Source: Acidobacteriota bacterium
Lineage (GTDB): Bacteria > Actinomycetota > Acidimicrobiia > Acidimicrobiales > UBA8190
Length of the DNA: 7,945 nucleotides
Reading direction: 5' to 3'
Assembly (NCBI GenBank): GCA_028872975.1
Contig: JAGWNV010000107.1
Coordinates: 1-7,945, forward strand
Position 1 is the stretch's first letter; each line of letters opens with the position of its first letter. The notes beneath the pieces were generated by a model, which had not been told where the DNA came from, ran no database searches, and saw only the letters and a program-made list of their open reading frames with translations. A program made the translations under genes and the position numbers. Shown here piece by piece: positions 1 to 5,846 of this stretch.

Positions 1-245
1 CCACGCCGAGCGCTGGCGGCGCGATCTCGACCAACCCGGCTGGTCTGCTCCGGCCCAGCTCCAGCGGGCGGCCCTGGCCCTCGACGGCGCCGAGGTCCTC
101 GTCGGCTTCGGGGGGAACTACGGGGACTGCGGCCGGTACCACGGCTGGCTCGTGGGCGTGCCGGCGTCGGGCACCGGCCCGCTCGCCGCCTACCGGGTGC
201 CCACGGCGCGCGAAGGGGCGATCTGGGCCCCCCCGGGCCCCGCCG
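1..245 (+). repeat. Left arm of large inverted repeat (lipoprotein gene fragment)
   Basis: This stretch is the reverse complement of 670-914; base i pairs with base 915-i. I count five mismatches in 245 positions (136/779, 182/733, 212/703, 214/701 and 238/677) and no indels. The outer 135 bases are identical. Read on the plus strand from base 2 it encodes the same protein segment as residues 183-264 of the minus-strand lipoprotein, including the FGGNYGDCGRYHGW stretch, with only F-to-L and Q-to-E changes. After about base 245 the plus frame stays open but becomes antisense nonsense. It is therefore a fragment of a second copy of the gene, facing the first copy. Whether it continues left of base 1 cannot be seen. 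Confidence 0.93.
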
Positions 246-1459
246 GTCGGGGAGCGCCATGTCCAGCCCCGCCTCAGCCGGCCCCCCTCCACCAGGACCT
301 GGGCGATGGTGGCGTCGTCGCTGCACACCACGTACAGCGCCGGCGCCCGGTAGGCGGTGGCGCCGCGGGAATTGCACAGCGGCAGCGAGGAGCGCCCGCC
401 GCCGACGCCCCCGAGCTGCGCCGTCGACAGCAGGTAGCCCGTCGCCTCCTTGCCCACCTGGAAGGCAAGGCCGCCGCCGAGGAGCACGGGGGAGGTGGAG
501 CCCAGGTCGAGATCGGCGGCGCTGTCGCCGGCCCAGTCGGCGGGGGCGAAGTAGCCGACCTCGGTGAGCGCCGCCGAGAGCTCGATCACGCTGTTGCCGT
601 GGTCGAAGGCCTGTCCCGGTCCCGCCGCCCCGTTCCCGGTGGCCAGGAAGACGTCGCCGGCACCGTCGACGGCGGGCCCCGGGGGGGCCCAGATCGCCCC
701 CTGGCGCGCCGTGGGCACCCGGTAGGCGGCGAACGGGCCGGTGCCCGACGCCGGCACGCCCACGAGCCAGCCGTGGTAGCGGCCGCAGTCCCCGTAGTTC
801 CCCCCGAAGCCGACGAGGACCTCGGCGCCGTCGAGGGCCAGGGCCGCCCGCTGGAGCTGGGCCGGAGCAGACCAGCCGGGTTGGTCGAGATCGCGCCGCC
901 AGCGCTCGGCGTGGGTGTCGAGGGAGAGGGCCACGAGGACGTGCCGGACGCTCGTGCCGTCCCAGGTGGCGGCCGAGGCGAAGAGGGTCCCGGTGGCGGG
1001 GTCCACCACCATCGTGGAGGTGATCCCCACCGTGGGCCCGATGTCGCCGCAGGGGAGGGCCCCCGCCGGCACCGGGGTGCCGAGGTGGGCCGACCAGGCG
1101 ACGGCGCCGGTGCGCGCCGAGAGGCCGTAGACGGTGTCGGCCTCGGTCCCCACCAGGACCTCGCCGCCGAAGACGAGCGGCTCGCCGTACACGGCGCCGT
1201 CGAGGGCGGGGGACGTCCAGGCCTCGCCCGGGGCCCTCGCCGTCGCCGGCCCGGTGGTGTCGGCCGAGGTCCGCGACGGGCTGCCCCCGTAGGTCGTCCA
1301 CTCCGCCGCCGGCTGCCCCGCCACCGCCGTCGTGGACGGCGCCGGCGCCGTGGTGGGCGTGGTGGGCCGACCGGCGTGGGGGGGGACCGGGCCGCCGCAG
1401 GCGGCCAGGACGGCGAGCAGGAGGGCCGGGAGGGCGCCGGCGGCCGGGGCTCGGGCCAC
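246..1459 (-). CDS. Secreted lipoprotein with PQQ-like beta-propeller repeats, 3' end missing
   Basis: The gene encodes an exported lipoprotein. It starts with GTG at 1459; no other in-frame start lies just upstream. The N-terminus is a hydrophobic signal ending in a lipobox, LAAC, with lipidated Cys at residue 21, followed by a Pro/Thr/Ser-rich tether (about 23-48). From about residue 54 there are repeated beta-blade motifs typical of PQQ-binding-like (BamB/YncE type) propellers: TYGGSPSRT, YGEPLVFGGEVLVGTE, VYGLSARTGAVAW, LVALSLDTHAERW and VFLATGNG. Such proteins act outside the membrane as scaffolds or dehydrogenase-like sensors; the ligand here is unknown. About 404 codons are visible. 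Near base 245 the frame enters the antisense of a second copy of the same gene and stays open to the window edge without a stop, so the native C-terminus is absent. It is divergent from the gene at 1515. Confidence 0.82.
670..914 (-). repeat. Right arm of large inverted repeat (inside lipoprotein gene)
   Basis: This is the partner of bases 1-245, separated from it by a 424-nt spacer (246-669). It lies wholly within the minus-strand lipoprotein gene and codes for about residues 183-264 of the beta-propeller region. The reading frame runs smoothly through it on both sides, so this arm is in native context. The left arm is the one that ends abruptly at a junction. Confidence 0.93.
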
Positions 1460-1514
1460 GGTCCGTTCTATCTCGTCTGAGGCCCGCGTTTCGTGTCGGG
1501 GGAGGGGGGCGGAC
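1460..1514. promoter_or_regulatory. 55-nt divergent promoter region
   Basis: The gap separates the lipoprotein start (1459, minus) from the EthD-like gene start (1515, plus), so promoters for both must lie here or overlap the coding ends. On the minus strand a TAGAAC hexamer sits 5 nt from the GTG, consistent with a leaderless start. On the plus strand a TATCTC hexamer lies near 1469. No convincing -35 element is seen for either, so the promoter assignments are weak. Confidence 0.35.
1498..1509 (+). promoter_or_regulatory. Strong purine-rich ribosome binding site
   Basis: A GGGGGAGGGGGG tract contains GGAGG at 1501-1505, 9 nt before the ATG at 1515. It decides the start of the EthD-like protein: the frame is open for a further 183 nt upstream (an ATG at 1332), but that stretch is antisense to the lipoprotein gene and has no comparable site. 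Confidence 0.7.
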
Positions 1515-2249
1515 ATGTCGGGGCCCGCAGGCAAGGTGAGGATCGGCTTCTTCTCCTTCACCGAGGTGACCGATCCCGGGGCGCATCGGGCCTACAACGA
1601 ATGGCACCAGCTCGACCACCTCCCCGAGCAGCTGCCCGTGCCGGGGATCGCCTGGGGCCAGCGCTGGGTGTCGACGCCGGCTTGCCGGGCCGCCCGCGCC
1701 GTCGACGGCGAGCTGCTCTCCGCCGCCGACTACGTGACCCTCTACCTCATGGCCGACCCCGTCGAGGCCACCCTCGACGAGTTCGCCGCCCTGGCCCGGC
1801 GGCTGCACGACGAGGGGCGGTTCTTCGGGCCCCGCCGCTCGCGCCTCTCAGGGCCCTTCGACGTGCTCGACACCGCCGCCGCGGCGCGGGTGGCGGTGTC
1901 GGCCGCGGCGGTCCCCTACCGGCCGACGACGGGTGTCTACGTGGTGGTGGAGGAGGTCCCCGACGGAGGCGATCCCGCCGCCCTGCGGGCGCCGCTCGAT
2001 CCCGGGCCCCTGCTCGAGGTGGCCGGAGTGGCCGGGGTCTGGCGGTTCACGGGCCGCCCCACCGAGGCCGGACTGCGGTGGTCCCCGGGCGCCCGGCGGG
2101 TGACGGTCTGCTTCCTCGACGGGGACGTGGCCGCCGCCGCCGGCGACCTGGCCTGCCTCCTCGCAGGCGACGGCGGGGGAGGGCTGGCGCCGATATTCGC
2201 CGGGCCCTTCGAGACGATCACGCCCTGGGAATGGGAGTGGTTCGACTGA
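1515..2249 (+). CDS. Two-domain EthD-like / dimeric alpha-beta barrel protein of unknown function
   Basis: This is a 244-residue soluble protein with no signal peptide or membrane segment. The N-terminal half begins with a beta strand (VRIGFFSFTEV) and then carries YNEWHQLDHLPEQLPVPGI at about residues 27-45. That pattern resembles the (Y/F)xxWHxxxHLPE motif of EthD and related ferredoxin-like alpha-beta barrel proteins. A second similar half runs from about 139 (GVYVVVEEV) through PLLEVAGVAGVWRF (165-178) and a third strand (RVTVCFL). The tail is aromatic and acidic, PFETITPWEWEWFD. The internal duplication suggests a pseudo-dimeric barrel within one chain. Members of this fold include monooxygenases, dye-decolourising enzymes and small-ligand binders. 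No catalytic set is evident, so function is unassigned. It converges on the hemerythrin gene with only 7 nt between stop codons. Confidence 0.8.
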   Translation: MSGPAGKVRIGFFSFTEVTDPGAHRAYNEWHQLDHLPEQLPVPGIAWGQRWVSTPACRAARAVDGELLSAADYVTLYLMADPVEATLDEFAALARRLHDEGRFFGPRRSRLSGPFDVLDTAAAARVAVSAAAVPYRPTTGVYVVVEEVPDGGDPAALRAPLDPGPLLEVAGVAGVWRFTGRPTEAGLRWSPGARRVTVCFLDGDVAAAAGDLACLLAGDGGGGLAPIFAGPFETITPWEWEWFD

Positions 2250-2256
2250 CCGGGAA

Positions 2257-2811
2257 TCAGGGCGTCAGCTGATGGAGCACCCGCCCGGTCGCGTCGAGCG
2301 CCCTGTCGACGGCCCCGGCCACCACGCCGGTGAGCAGCTTGGCCGGCGCCGTGTCGGGCAGGCGGGGGTGGGGAGGGGTGGGGGCGGCGGACTTCGCCTT
2401 GGCGAGTAGCTCGCCCAGCTCGTTCAGGCGCCTGCGGCTCAGTGCCTGGCGCACCTCGGGGAAGACGTCGTCCTCTTCCTCCTCGACGTGGAGCCGCACG
2501 TTGTCGATGAGCACCGTCATCCGGGGGCCGAAGCGGTCGTCGTCCGACGAGGTCGACTCGATGGCCGAGCACAGCCACTCGACGACGTTGTGGGCCTCGA
2601 GGCTCCGCAACATGATCTCGGCCAGGTCGGGGACCTCGAGGGTCACCGCCGGGTAGAAGATCTGCTCCTCGACGGCGGCGTGGATCGAGAGGTCCCGCAC
2701 CGCCGCCTTGGCGGCACGTTCCCAGGTGACCTTGCCGGTCGTCCGTTCGAACGCCCGGAACTGCGTCTCCACGTCCCGATGGTCGGCCTTGAGCAAGTTG
2801 AGTGCGTCCAC
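2257..2811 (-). CDS. Hemerythrin HHE-domain protein
   Basis: This 184-residue cytoplasmic protein has a hemerythrin-type four-helix bundle binding a non-haem di-iron centre. Likely ligands are visible: H11 (KADHRDVE), H44 and E48 (SIHAAVEEQIFYP), H74 with E78 nearby (EAHNVVEW), and H108 with E112 (LHVEEEEDDVFPEV). The spacing matches HHE cation-binding domains. After about residue 140 comes a Pro-rich linker and a final amphipathic helix of unknown role, seen in many actinobacterial HHE proteins. Start is GTG at 2811, preceded by a weak AGGTCGGGG purine stretch. Family members bind O2 or NO, or take part in iron or oxidative-stress responses; which applies here cannot be told. It follows the ABC-F gene by 62 nt on the same strand, so co-transcription is possible. 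Confidence 0.9.
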   Translation of the reverse strand: MDALNLLKADHRDVETQFRAFERTTGKVTWERAAKAAVRDLSIHAAVEEQIFYPAVTLEVPDLAEIMLRSLEAHNVVEWLCSAIESTSSDDDRFGPRMTVLIDNVRLHVEEEEDDVFPEVRQALSRRRLNELGELLAKAKSAAPTPPHPRLPDTAPAKLLTGVVAGAVDRALDATGRVLHQLTP

Positions 2812-2873
2812 GGCCCCGACCTACCGCGCCCTTGCGACGGGCAAACCGTCACCCGGGTTGCGCTGCACAGGCG

Positions 2874-4472
2874 TCAGCGCAGCTCGACCTCGTCCAGGTA
2901 TTCCTCACGCCAGAAGGAGTGCTCCTCGCCGGGGAGGTGGAGCGAGTGGGTGGGCGCCAGCGCCTCCACGAAGGGGCGATCGTGGCTCACGGCCACGATG
3001 GTGCCGGGCCACGCCGCCAGCATGGCCCCCACCGCCTCGACCGAGGTGGGGTCCAGGTTGTTGGTGGGCTCGTCCAGCACGAGCAGGTTGGCGTGGCCGG
3101 CGGCCAGCATGGCCAGGCTCAGCCGGGCCCGCTCGCCGCCCGACAGCGTCCCGGGGAATTGGTCCACCGTGCCGCCGCTCAGCCCGAAGGTGCCGAGCAG
3201 CCGGCGGCGGTCGACCTCGGCCGGGAGCACCTTCTCGTCGACGTTCTCGAGCACGGTCCGGTCGGGGCGGATCTGCTCGTGCTCCTGGGCGAAGTAGCCC
3301 ACGATCGTCCGGTAGCCGAGCTCGACGGCCCCTCTGGAAGGGCTCTGCACCCCGGCGATGCACCGCAGCAGCGACGACTTGCCGGCGCCGTTGCGACCCA
3401 CCACCACCGTCCGCTGGCCCCGCTCCAGGGCGAAGTCGACGTCGTGGAGGACGTGGTTGGCGCCGTAGGAGATCGCCACGTGCGCCAGGGCCAGGGGGAC
3501 TGCTCCCGAACGGACCGGCGCAGGGAGCCGGAACGAGACCCTGCGTTCCCGTCTCGCCACCTGCGTGCGCTGGCCCTGCAACTTCACCACCTTGCGGTCG
3601 AGGATCTTGGCCTTCCGGGCTTGGGCCTCGGTGCTGTGGCGCCACTTGTCGGCCTGGGTCTTCATCTTCCTGATCTGGGCCTCTTGCAGGGAGGCCGCCT
3701 TCTGGCGCCGGGCATCGTCGTGGGCCAGCTGCGCCCGGAAGCTCGAGTAGGTGCCCTTGAAGGACCGGAGGGTCGATCCCGAGAGCTGGAGCACCTGGGT
3801 GATGACCTGGTCCAGGAGCTGCAGGTCGTGGCTGACCACGAGCAGGCCACCGGGGAATGAGCGCAGCTCCTCCATGAGCCACCGCTTGGCGGCCAGGTCG
3901 AGGTGGTTGGTGGGCTCGTCGAGCACCATGACGGTGGGCGCCTGGAACAGGACCCGGACGAGGTCGACGCGTCGGCGCTGTCCCCCCGACAAGGTGGCCA
4001 GGTCCTCGAAGAGGGCGTCCTGGGGCAGCCCCAGCCCCTCGGCCAGCCGGGCGATCTCGCCTTCCATCTCGTAGCCCCCCGCCGCCCGGTAGCGCTCCTC
4101 GAGCTCCGTGTAGGCGTGGATCGTGGCGTCGCCGGGCGCGCCGGCCATGGCCGCCTGGGCCTTGTGGAGCTCGTCGTCGAGCGTGTCGAGACCCCGGGCC
4201 GACAGGACGTGGCAGAGGGCGCTCGAGTCGACCCCGAGCCCACCGGGGAGGGGGACCTGGGGGAGATAGCCCACCGTCCCCTCGATGCGGACGTCGCCGG
4301 TGGCCCGCACATGGGGTTGGGGGTGGCCCAGGACGAAGCCGATGAGGGAGGACTTCCCCGTCCCGTTGGGTCCCACCAGCCCCGCCTTGTCGGCGTCGGT
4401 GATCAGGAAGGACCCGTCGCTGAGCAGCGACCGGCCTCCGATCTCGATCGTGACACCCTCCCCCCTGATCAC
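2874..4472 (-). CDS. ABC-F family ATPase (ribosome-acting, two ATP-binding cassettes)
   Basis: This 532-residue protein has two ABC ATPase domains and no membrane segments, the hallmark of ABC-F translation factors that act in the ribosomal E site. Domain 1: Walker A GPNGTGKSS (34-42), Q-loop Q72, signature LSGGQ (161-165), Walker B VMVLDE (181-186), switch His 215. A charged, helical inter-domain linker (about 236-325, rich in K/R/Q) corresponds to the P-site tRNA interaction motif. Domain 2: Walker A GRNGAGKSS (359-367), Q396, LSGGE (443-447), Walker B LLVLDE (463-468), His 497. I chose the GTG at 4472 because family members usually start two or three residues before this strand (VIRGEGVTIEIGG); an ATG at 4541 would add 23 unconserved Arg/Gly-rich residues. 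Whether it is a housekeeping factor (EttA/Uup-like) or gives ribosome protection from antibiotics cannot be decided from motifs alone. Confidence 0.93.
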   Translation of the reverse strand: MIRGEGVTIEIGGRSLLSDGSFLITDADKAGLVGPNGTGKSSLIGFVLGHPQPHVRATGDVRIEGTVGYLPQVPLPGGLGVDSSALCHVLSARGLDTLDDELHKAQAAMAGAPGDATIHAYTELEERYRAAGGYEMEGEIARLAEGLGLPQDALFEDLATLSGGQRRRVDLVRVLFQAPTVMVLDEPTNHLDLAAKRWLMEELRSFPGGLLVVSHDLQLLDQVITQVLQLSGSTLRSFKGTYSSFRAQLAHDDARRQKAASLQEAQIRKMKTQADKWRHSTEAQARKAKILDRKVVKLQGQRTQVARRERRVSFRLPAPVRSGAVPLALAHVAISYGANHVLHDVDFALERGQRTVVVGRNGAGKSSLLRCIAGVQSPSRGAVELGYRTIVGYFAQEHEQIRPDRTVLENVDEKVLPAEVDRRRLLGTFGLSGGTVDQFPGTLSGGERARLSLAMLAAGHANLLVLDEPTNNLDPTSVEAVGAMLAAWPGTIVAVSHDRPFVEALAPTHSLHLPGEEHSFWREEYLDEVELR

Positions 4473-4478
4473 CCGCTC

Positions 4479-4484
4479 ATTGGA
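4479..4484 (-). promoter_or_regulatory. Candidate -10 element for ABC-F gene (leaderless)
   Basis: TCCAAT on the minus strand matches four of six TATAAT positions and lies exactly 6 nt before the GTG at 4472. That spacing would put the transcription start on or next to the start codon. It mirrors the arrangement before the hydrolase and GMC oxidoreductase genes. No clear -35 box is seen. It mildly supports the GTG start over the upstream ATG. Confidence 0.35.
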
Positions 4485-4553
4485 GCACGCCGAGAGGCGA
4501 CCTCCGGCGCGGCGGGGGCCCTGCCTCGCGGATCCGCCCATGGAACCCCGACG

Positions 4554-4570
4554 GCGTCCGTACCGGACGC
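4554..4570. other. Perfect 7-bp stem-loop upstream of ABC-F gene
   Basis: GCGTCCG and CGGACGC form a perfect inverted repeat around a 3-nt loop. It lies 82 nt upstream of the chosen ABC-F start and about 97 nt beyond the hydrolase stop. No run of T follows on the minus strand, so it is not a classical intrinsic terminator. It could be a weak terminator, an RNA-stability stem or a chance palindrome in GC-rich DNA. Confidence 0.3.
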
Positions 4571-4666
4571 GAGGCTCCCGACGACGAGGACGTGGGCTCG
4601 GTCGGCTGAGGGCGCGCCGCCGTACGAGGGGCCGGAGCTAGCGGGTGCGAGGTGGACGGGAGCTCT

Positions 4667-5581
4667 TCATCGGGCGCCCCGGCGCAGCAATTCCCGGAGC
4701 TGGTCGGGCGTGGCGGCGCTCGGCTCTGTGGTCCGCATGAAGTCGGCCAGGACGGCGACGAAACGTTCCGGGTCCTCGACGTGGGGGAAGTGGCCCACAC
4801 CCTCGAGGACCTCCAACCGGCTCTCGGGAATGAGCTCGTGGGCCTCGAAGGCGTGGGTGAGAGGGATGATCTTGTCCCGGTCTCCCCAGACGATGAGCGT
4901 GGGCACGTGGGCGGCGAGATAGAGGCGGTCCCTGGCGCTCACGGACTGCCCGCCCGGGTCGATGACGGCCCGCATGGTGCGGACGAACGCCCGGCGATTC
5001 TCCGCCTCGGTGAGCGACCGGTACGACCGCCACATCTCTGCCGCCCGGGCGTGCCGGATCCCTCGGTCCCGCAGGAAGCCGGAGACCGCGTCTCCCCAGC
5101 CGCTGACGAAGGAGGGGAACAGGAGGGGCATCACGTACTCTGCCGCAGGAAGGGTGCACAGTCGGAGTATCCAGCTGACTTCGCGCCCGAGGCCGCCGGC
5201 GTCGACGAGGACCAGGCGCTCGCAGAGCTCGGGAAATTGGTAGGCGAACTGCATGGCCACGCCGCCGCCGAACGACTGCCCCACGACCGTGACGCGATCG
5301 ATCCCGAGCAGCTGCAGGAAGTCGCGCATGCCGCTGGCATGGTTGCCGAGGGAGTAGTCGCCGAGGGGCTTCGCGGACCGGCCGTGTCCGAGGAAGTCCG
5401 GGGCCACGACCGTGTAGTCGGCCTGGAGGAGCCGCATGGCGGGGATCCAGGTCCCGGAGCTTCCGGCAATTCCATGGAGCAACAACAGGACGGGGCCGTC
5501 GCCCCCGCGCCGAAAGGCGACGTCGTATCCGTGGACCGAGACCCGTTCGACCGGGAACTCGTCGCCGTGCATCGACCCCAT
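4667..5581 (-). CDS. Alpha/beta-fold hydrolase
   Basis: This 304-residue cytoplasmic serine hydrolase has no signal peptide. The oxyanion-hole region is LLLLHGIAGSSGTW (about 32-45). The nucleophile elbow is GQSFGG with Ser103. The acid is in VWGDRDKIIP, with D236 most likely. The base is His264 in GVGHFPHVEDPERF. A helical cap region lies between about 131 and 215. The layout resembles the MhpC/BphD-type and epoxide-hydrolase-like group. These enzymes cleave esters, lactones, epoxides or C-C bonds, and the sequence alone does not fix the substrate. ATG at 5581 is taken as start; ATG at 5572, three codons in, is nearly as good. It is divergent from the GMC oxidoreductase across 265 nt that hold paired GGTGAC/GTCACC motifs, suggesting a functional link. 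Confidence 0.92.
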   Translation of the reverse strand: MGSMHGDEFPVERVSVHGYDVAFRRGGDGPVLLLLHGIAGSSGTWIPAMRLLQADYTVVAPDFLGHGRSAKPLGDYSLGNHASGMRDFLQLLGIDRVTVVGQSFGGGVAMQFAYQFPELCERLVLVDAGGLGREVSWILRLCTLPAAEYVMPLLFPSFVSGWGDAVSGFLRDRGIRHARAAEMWRSYRSLTEAENRRAFVRTMRAVIDPGGQSVSARDRLYLAAHVPTLIVWGDRDKIIPLTHAFEAHELIPESRLEVLEGVGHFPHVEDPERFVAVLADFMRTTEPSAATPDQLRELLRRGAR

Positions 5582-5587
5582 GGCTCC

Positions 5588-5593
5588 ATTGTC
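5588..5593 (-). promoter_or_regulatory. Candidate -10 element for hydrolase gene
   Basis: GACAAT on the minus strand (four of six consensus bases) lies 6 nt from the ATG at 5581, overlapping the GGTGAC half-site at 5591-5596. A GGAG at 5584-5587 is only 2 nt from the ATG, too close for normal initiation at 5581 but about 11 nt from the ATG at 5572. No -35 box is evident. Confidence 0.35.
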
Positions 5594-5693
5594 ACCGATC
5601 GGCGGCGCGGTGGCGACAGAGGAGAGGTCGCCGCCCGGGACGGGCCCGCCACCAGCACCTCGACGGCGATTCTCGCTGCGGGATCTCCCTGGC

Positions 5694-5709
5694 GGTGACG
5701 ACCGTCACC
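5694..5709. promoter_or_regulatory. Palindrome GGTGACG-AC-CGTCACC, candidate operator
   Basis: This is a perfect inverted repeat of 7-bp arms with a 2-nt centre, near the middle of the divergent gap. The same GGTGAC/GTCACC half-sites recur at 5823-5844 and 5591-5596. It looks like a binding site for a dimeric helix-turn-helix repressor, but I do not recognise the consensus of a specific regulator. Confidence 0.45.
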
Positions 5710-5738
5710 TCCACCCGGGGGTCGGCGCCCCGAGGAGT

Positions 5739-5756
5739 CCCTCCGGTGTCGGAGGG
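5739..5756. other. Perfect 7-bp stem-loop in divergent region
   Basis: CCCTCCG, loop GTGT, then CGGAGGG form a strong hairpin. It sits between the two palindromes in the divergent gap. If either transcript began far upstream this would lie in its leader; otherwise it may be a DNA palindrome read by a protein, or chance. No U tract follows on either strand. Confidence 0.3.
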
Positions 5757-5821
5757 TCGCCCGGGACGGCGCAGGCGCCGCGGCGATCGGCGGCCGGCGG
5801 CCGAAGAGAGCCGAAACACGG

Positions 5822-5845
5822 CGGTGACCAGCGCTATCGTCACCG
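5822..5845. promoter_or_regulatory. Spaced palindrome CGGTGAC-N10-GTCACCG at GMC oxidoreductase promoter
   Basis: Perfect 7-bp arms flank a 10-nt centre; centre-to-centre arm distance is 17 nt, about one and a half helix turns. The right arm ends 1 nt before the ATG at 5847 and overlaps the putative -10. A protein bound here would block transcription of the oxidoreductase, so a repressor operator is the natural reading. The half-site is shared with the palindrome at 5694-5709. Confidence 0.5.
5835..5840 (+). promoter_or_regulatory. Candidate -10 element, leaderless GMC oxidoreductase transcript
   Basis: TATCGT fits the actinobacterial TANNNT -10 pattern and lies 6 nt before the ATG at 5847. 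Transcription would then begin at or beside the A of the start codon. No Shine-Dalgarno sequence precedes this ATG, which supports a leaderless message. The -35 region is not recognisable. Confidence 0.45.
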
Positions 5846-5846
5846 G

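Larger units (their letters stand above)
4473..4666 (-). other. Intergenic/leader region upstream of ABC-F gene
   Basis: The 194 nt lie between the hydrolase stop and the ABC-F start, both genes reading leftward. The proximal 69 nt are open in the ABC-F frame and could extend that protein to an ATG at 4541. A perfect 7-bp hairpin lies at 4554-4570, and a TCCAAT hexamer at 4479-4484 lies 6 nt before the GTG. There is no U-rich tract marking an intrinsic terminator for the hydrolase. I see no other gene here. Confidence 0.5.
5582..5846. promoter_or_regulatory. Divergent regulatory region with clustered palindromes
   Basis: This 265-nt gap lies between the hydrolase (minus) and GMC oxidoreductase (plus) starts. 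It contains five copies of GGTGAC or its complement: GTCACC at 5591-5596, a tight palindrome at 5694-5709 and a spaced palindrome at 5822-5845. It also holds a perfect stem-loop at 5739-5756 and -10-like hexamers next to each start codon. I see no credible coding region in it. The layout suggests shared control of the two genes by one regulator, which is not encoded within the window. Confidence 0.55.

Noticed and set aside
246..669. Spacer of the inverted repeat as an invertible or mobile element
   Set aside because: No recombinase or transposase, no target-site duplication, and the spacer is ordinary coding sequence of the lipoprotein gene.
152..1480. Long plus-strand open frame of 442 codons across the left region
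   Set aside because: Only its first part (before about 245) is true coding sequence, from the repeat arm. The rest is the antisense of the lipoprotein gene: Arg/Gly/Pro-rich with no domain character.
1493..2272. Plus-strand open frame overlapping the EthD-like gene
   Set aside because: Its translation is Arg/Pro/Gly-rich nonsense. The overlapping frame starting at 1515 has a strong ribosome binding site and protein-like composition.
2836..2850. GACGG/CCGTC hairpin between the ABC-F and hemerythrin genes
   Set aside because: A 5-bp stem without a T tract is expected by chance in DNA this GC-rich.
4473..4541. 23-residue N-terminal extension of the ABC-F protein from ATG 4541
   Set aside because: The added residues are Arg/Gly-rich and unlike family N-termini, and the GTG at 4472 begins the conserved first strand. 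Kept only as an alternative start.
5436..5846. Upstream in-frame extension of the GMC oxidoreductase
   Set aside because: It overlaps the divergent hydrolase gene and the regulatory gap. The FAD-binding strand begins immediately after ATG 5847, as in the family.
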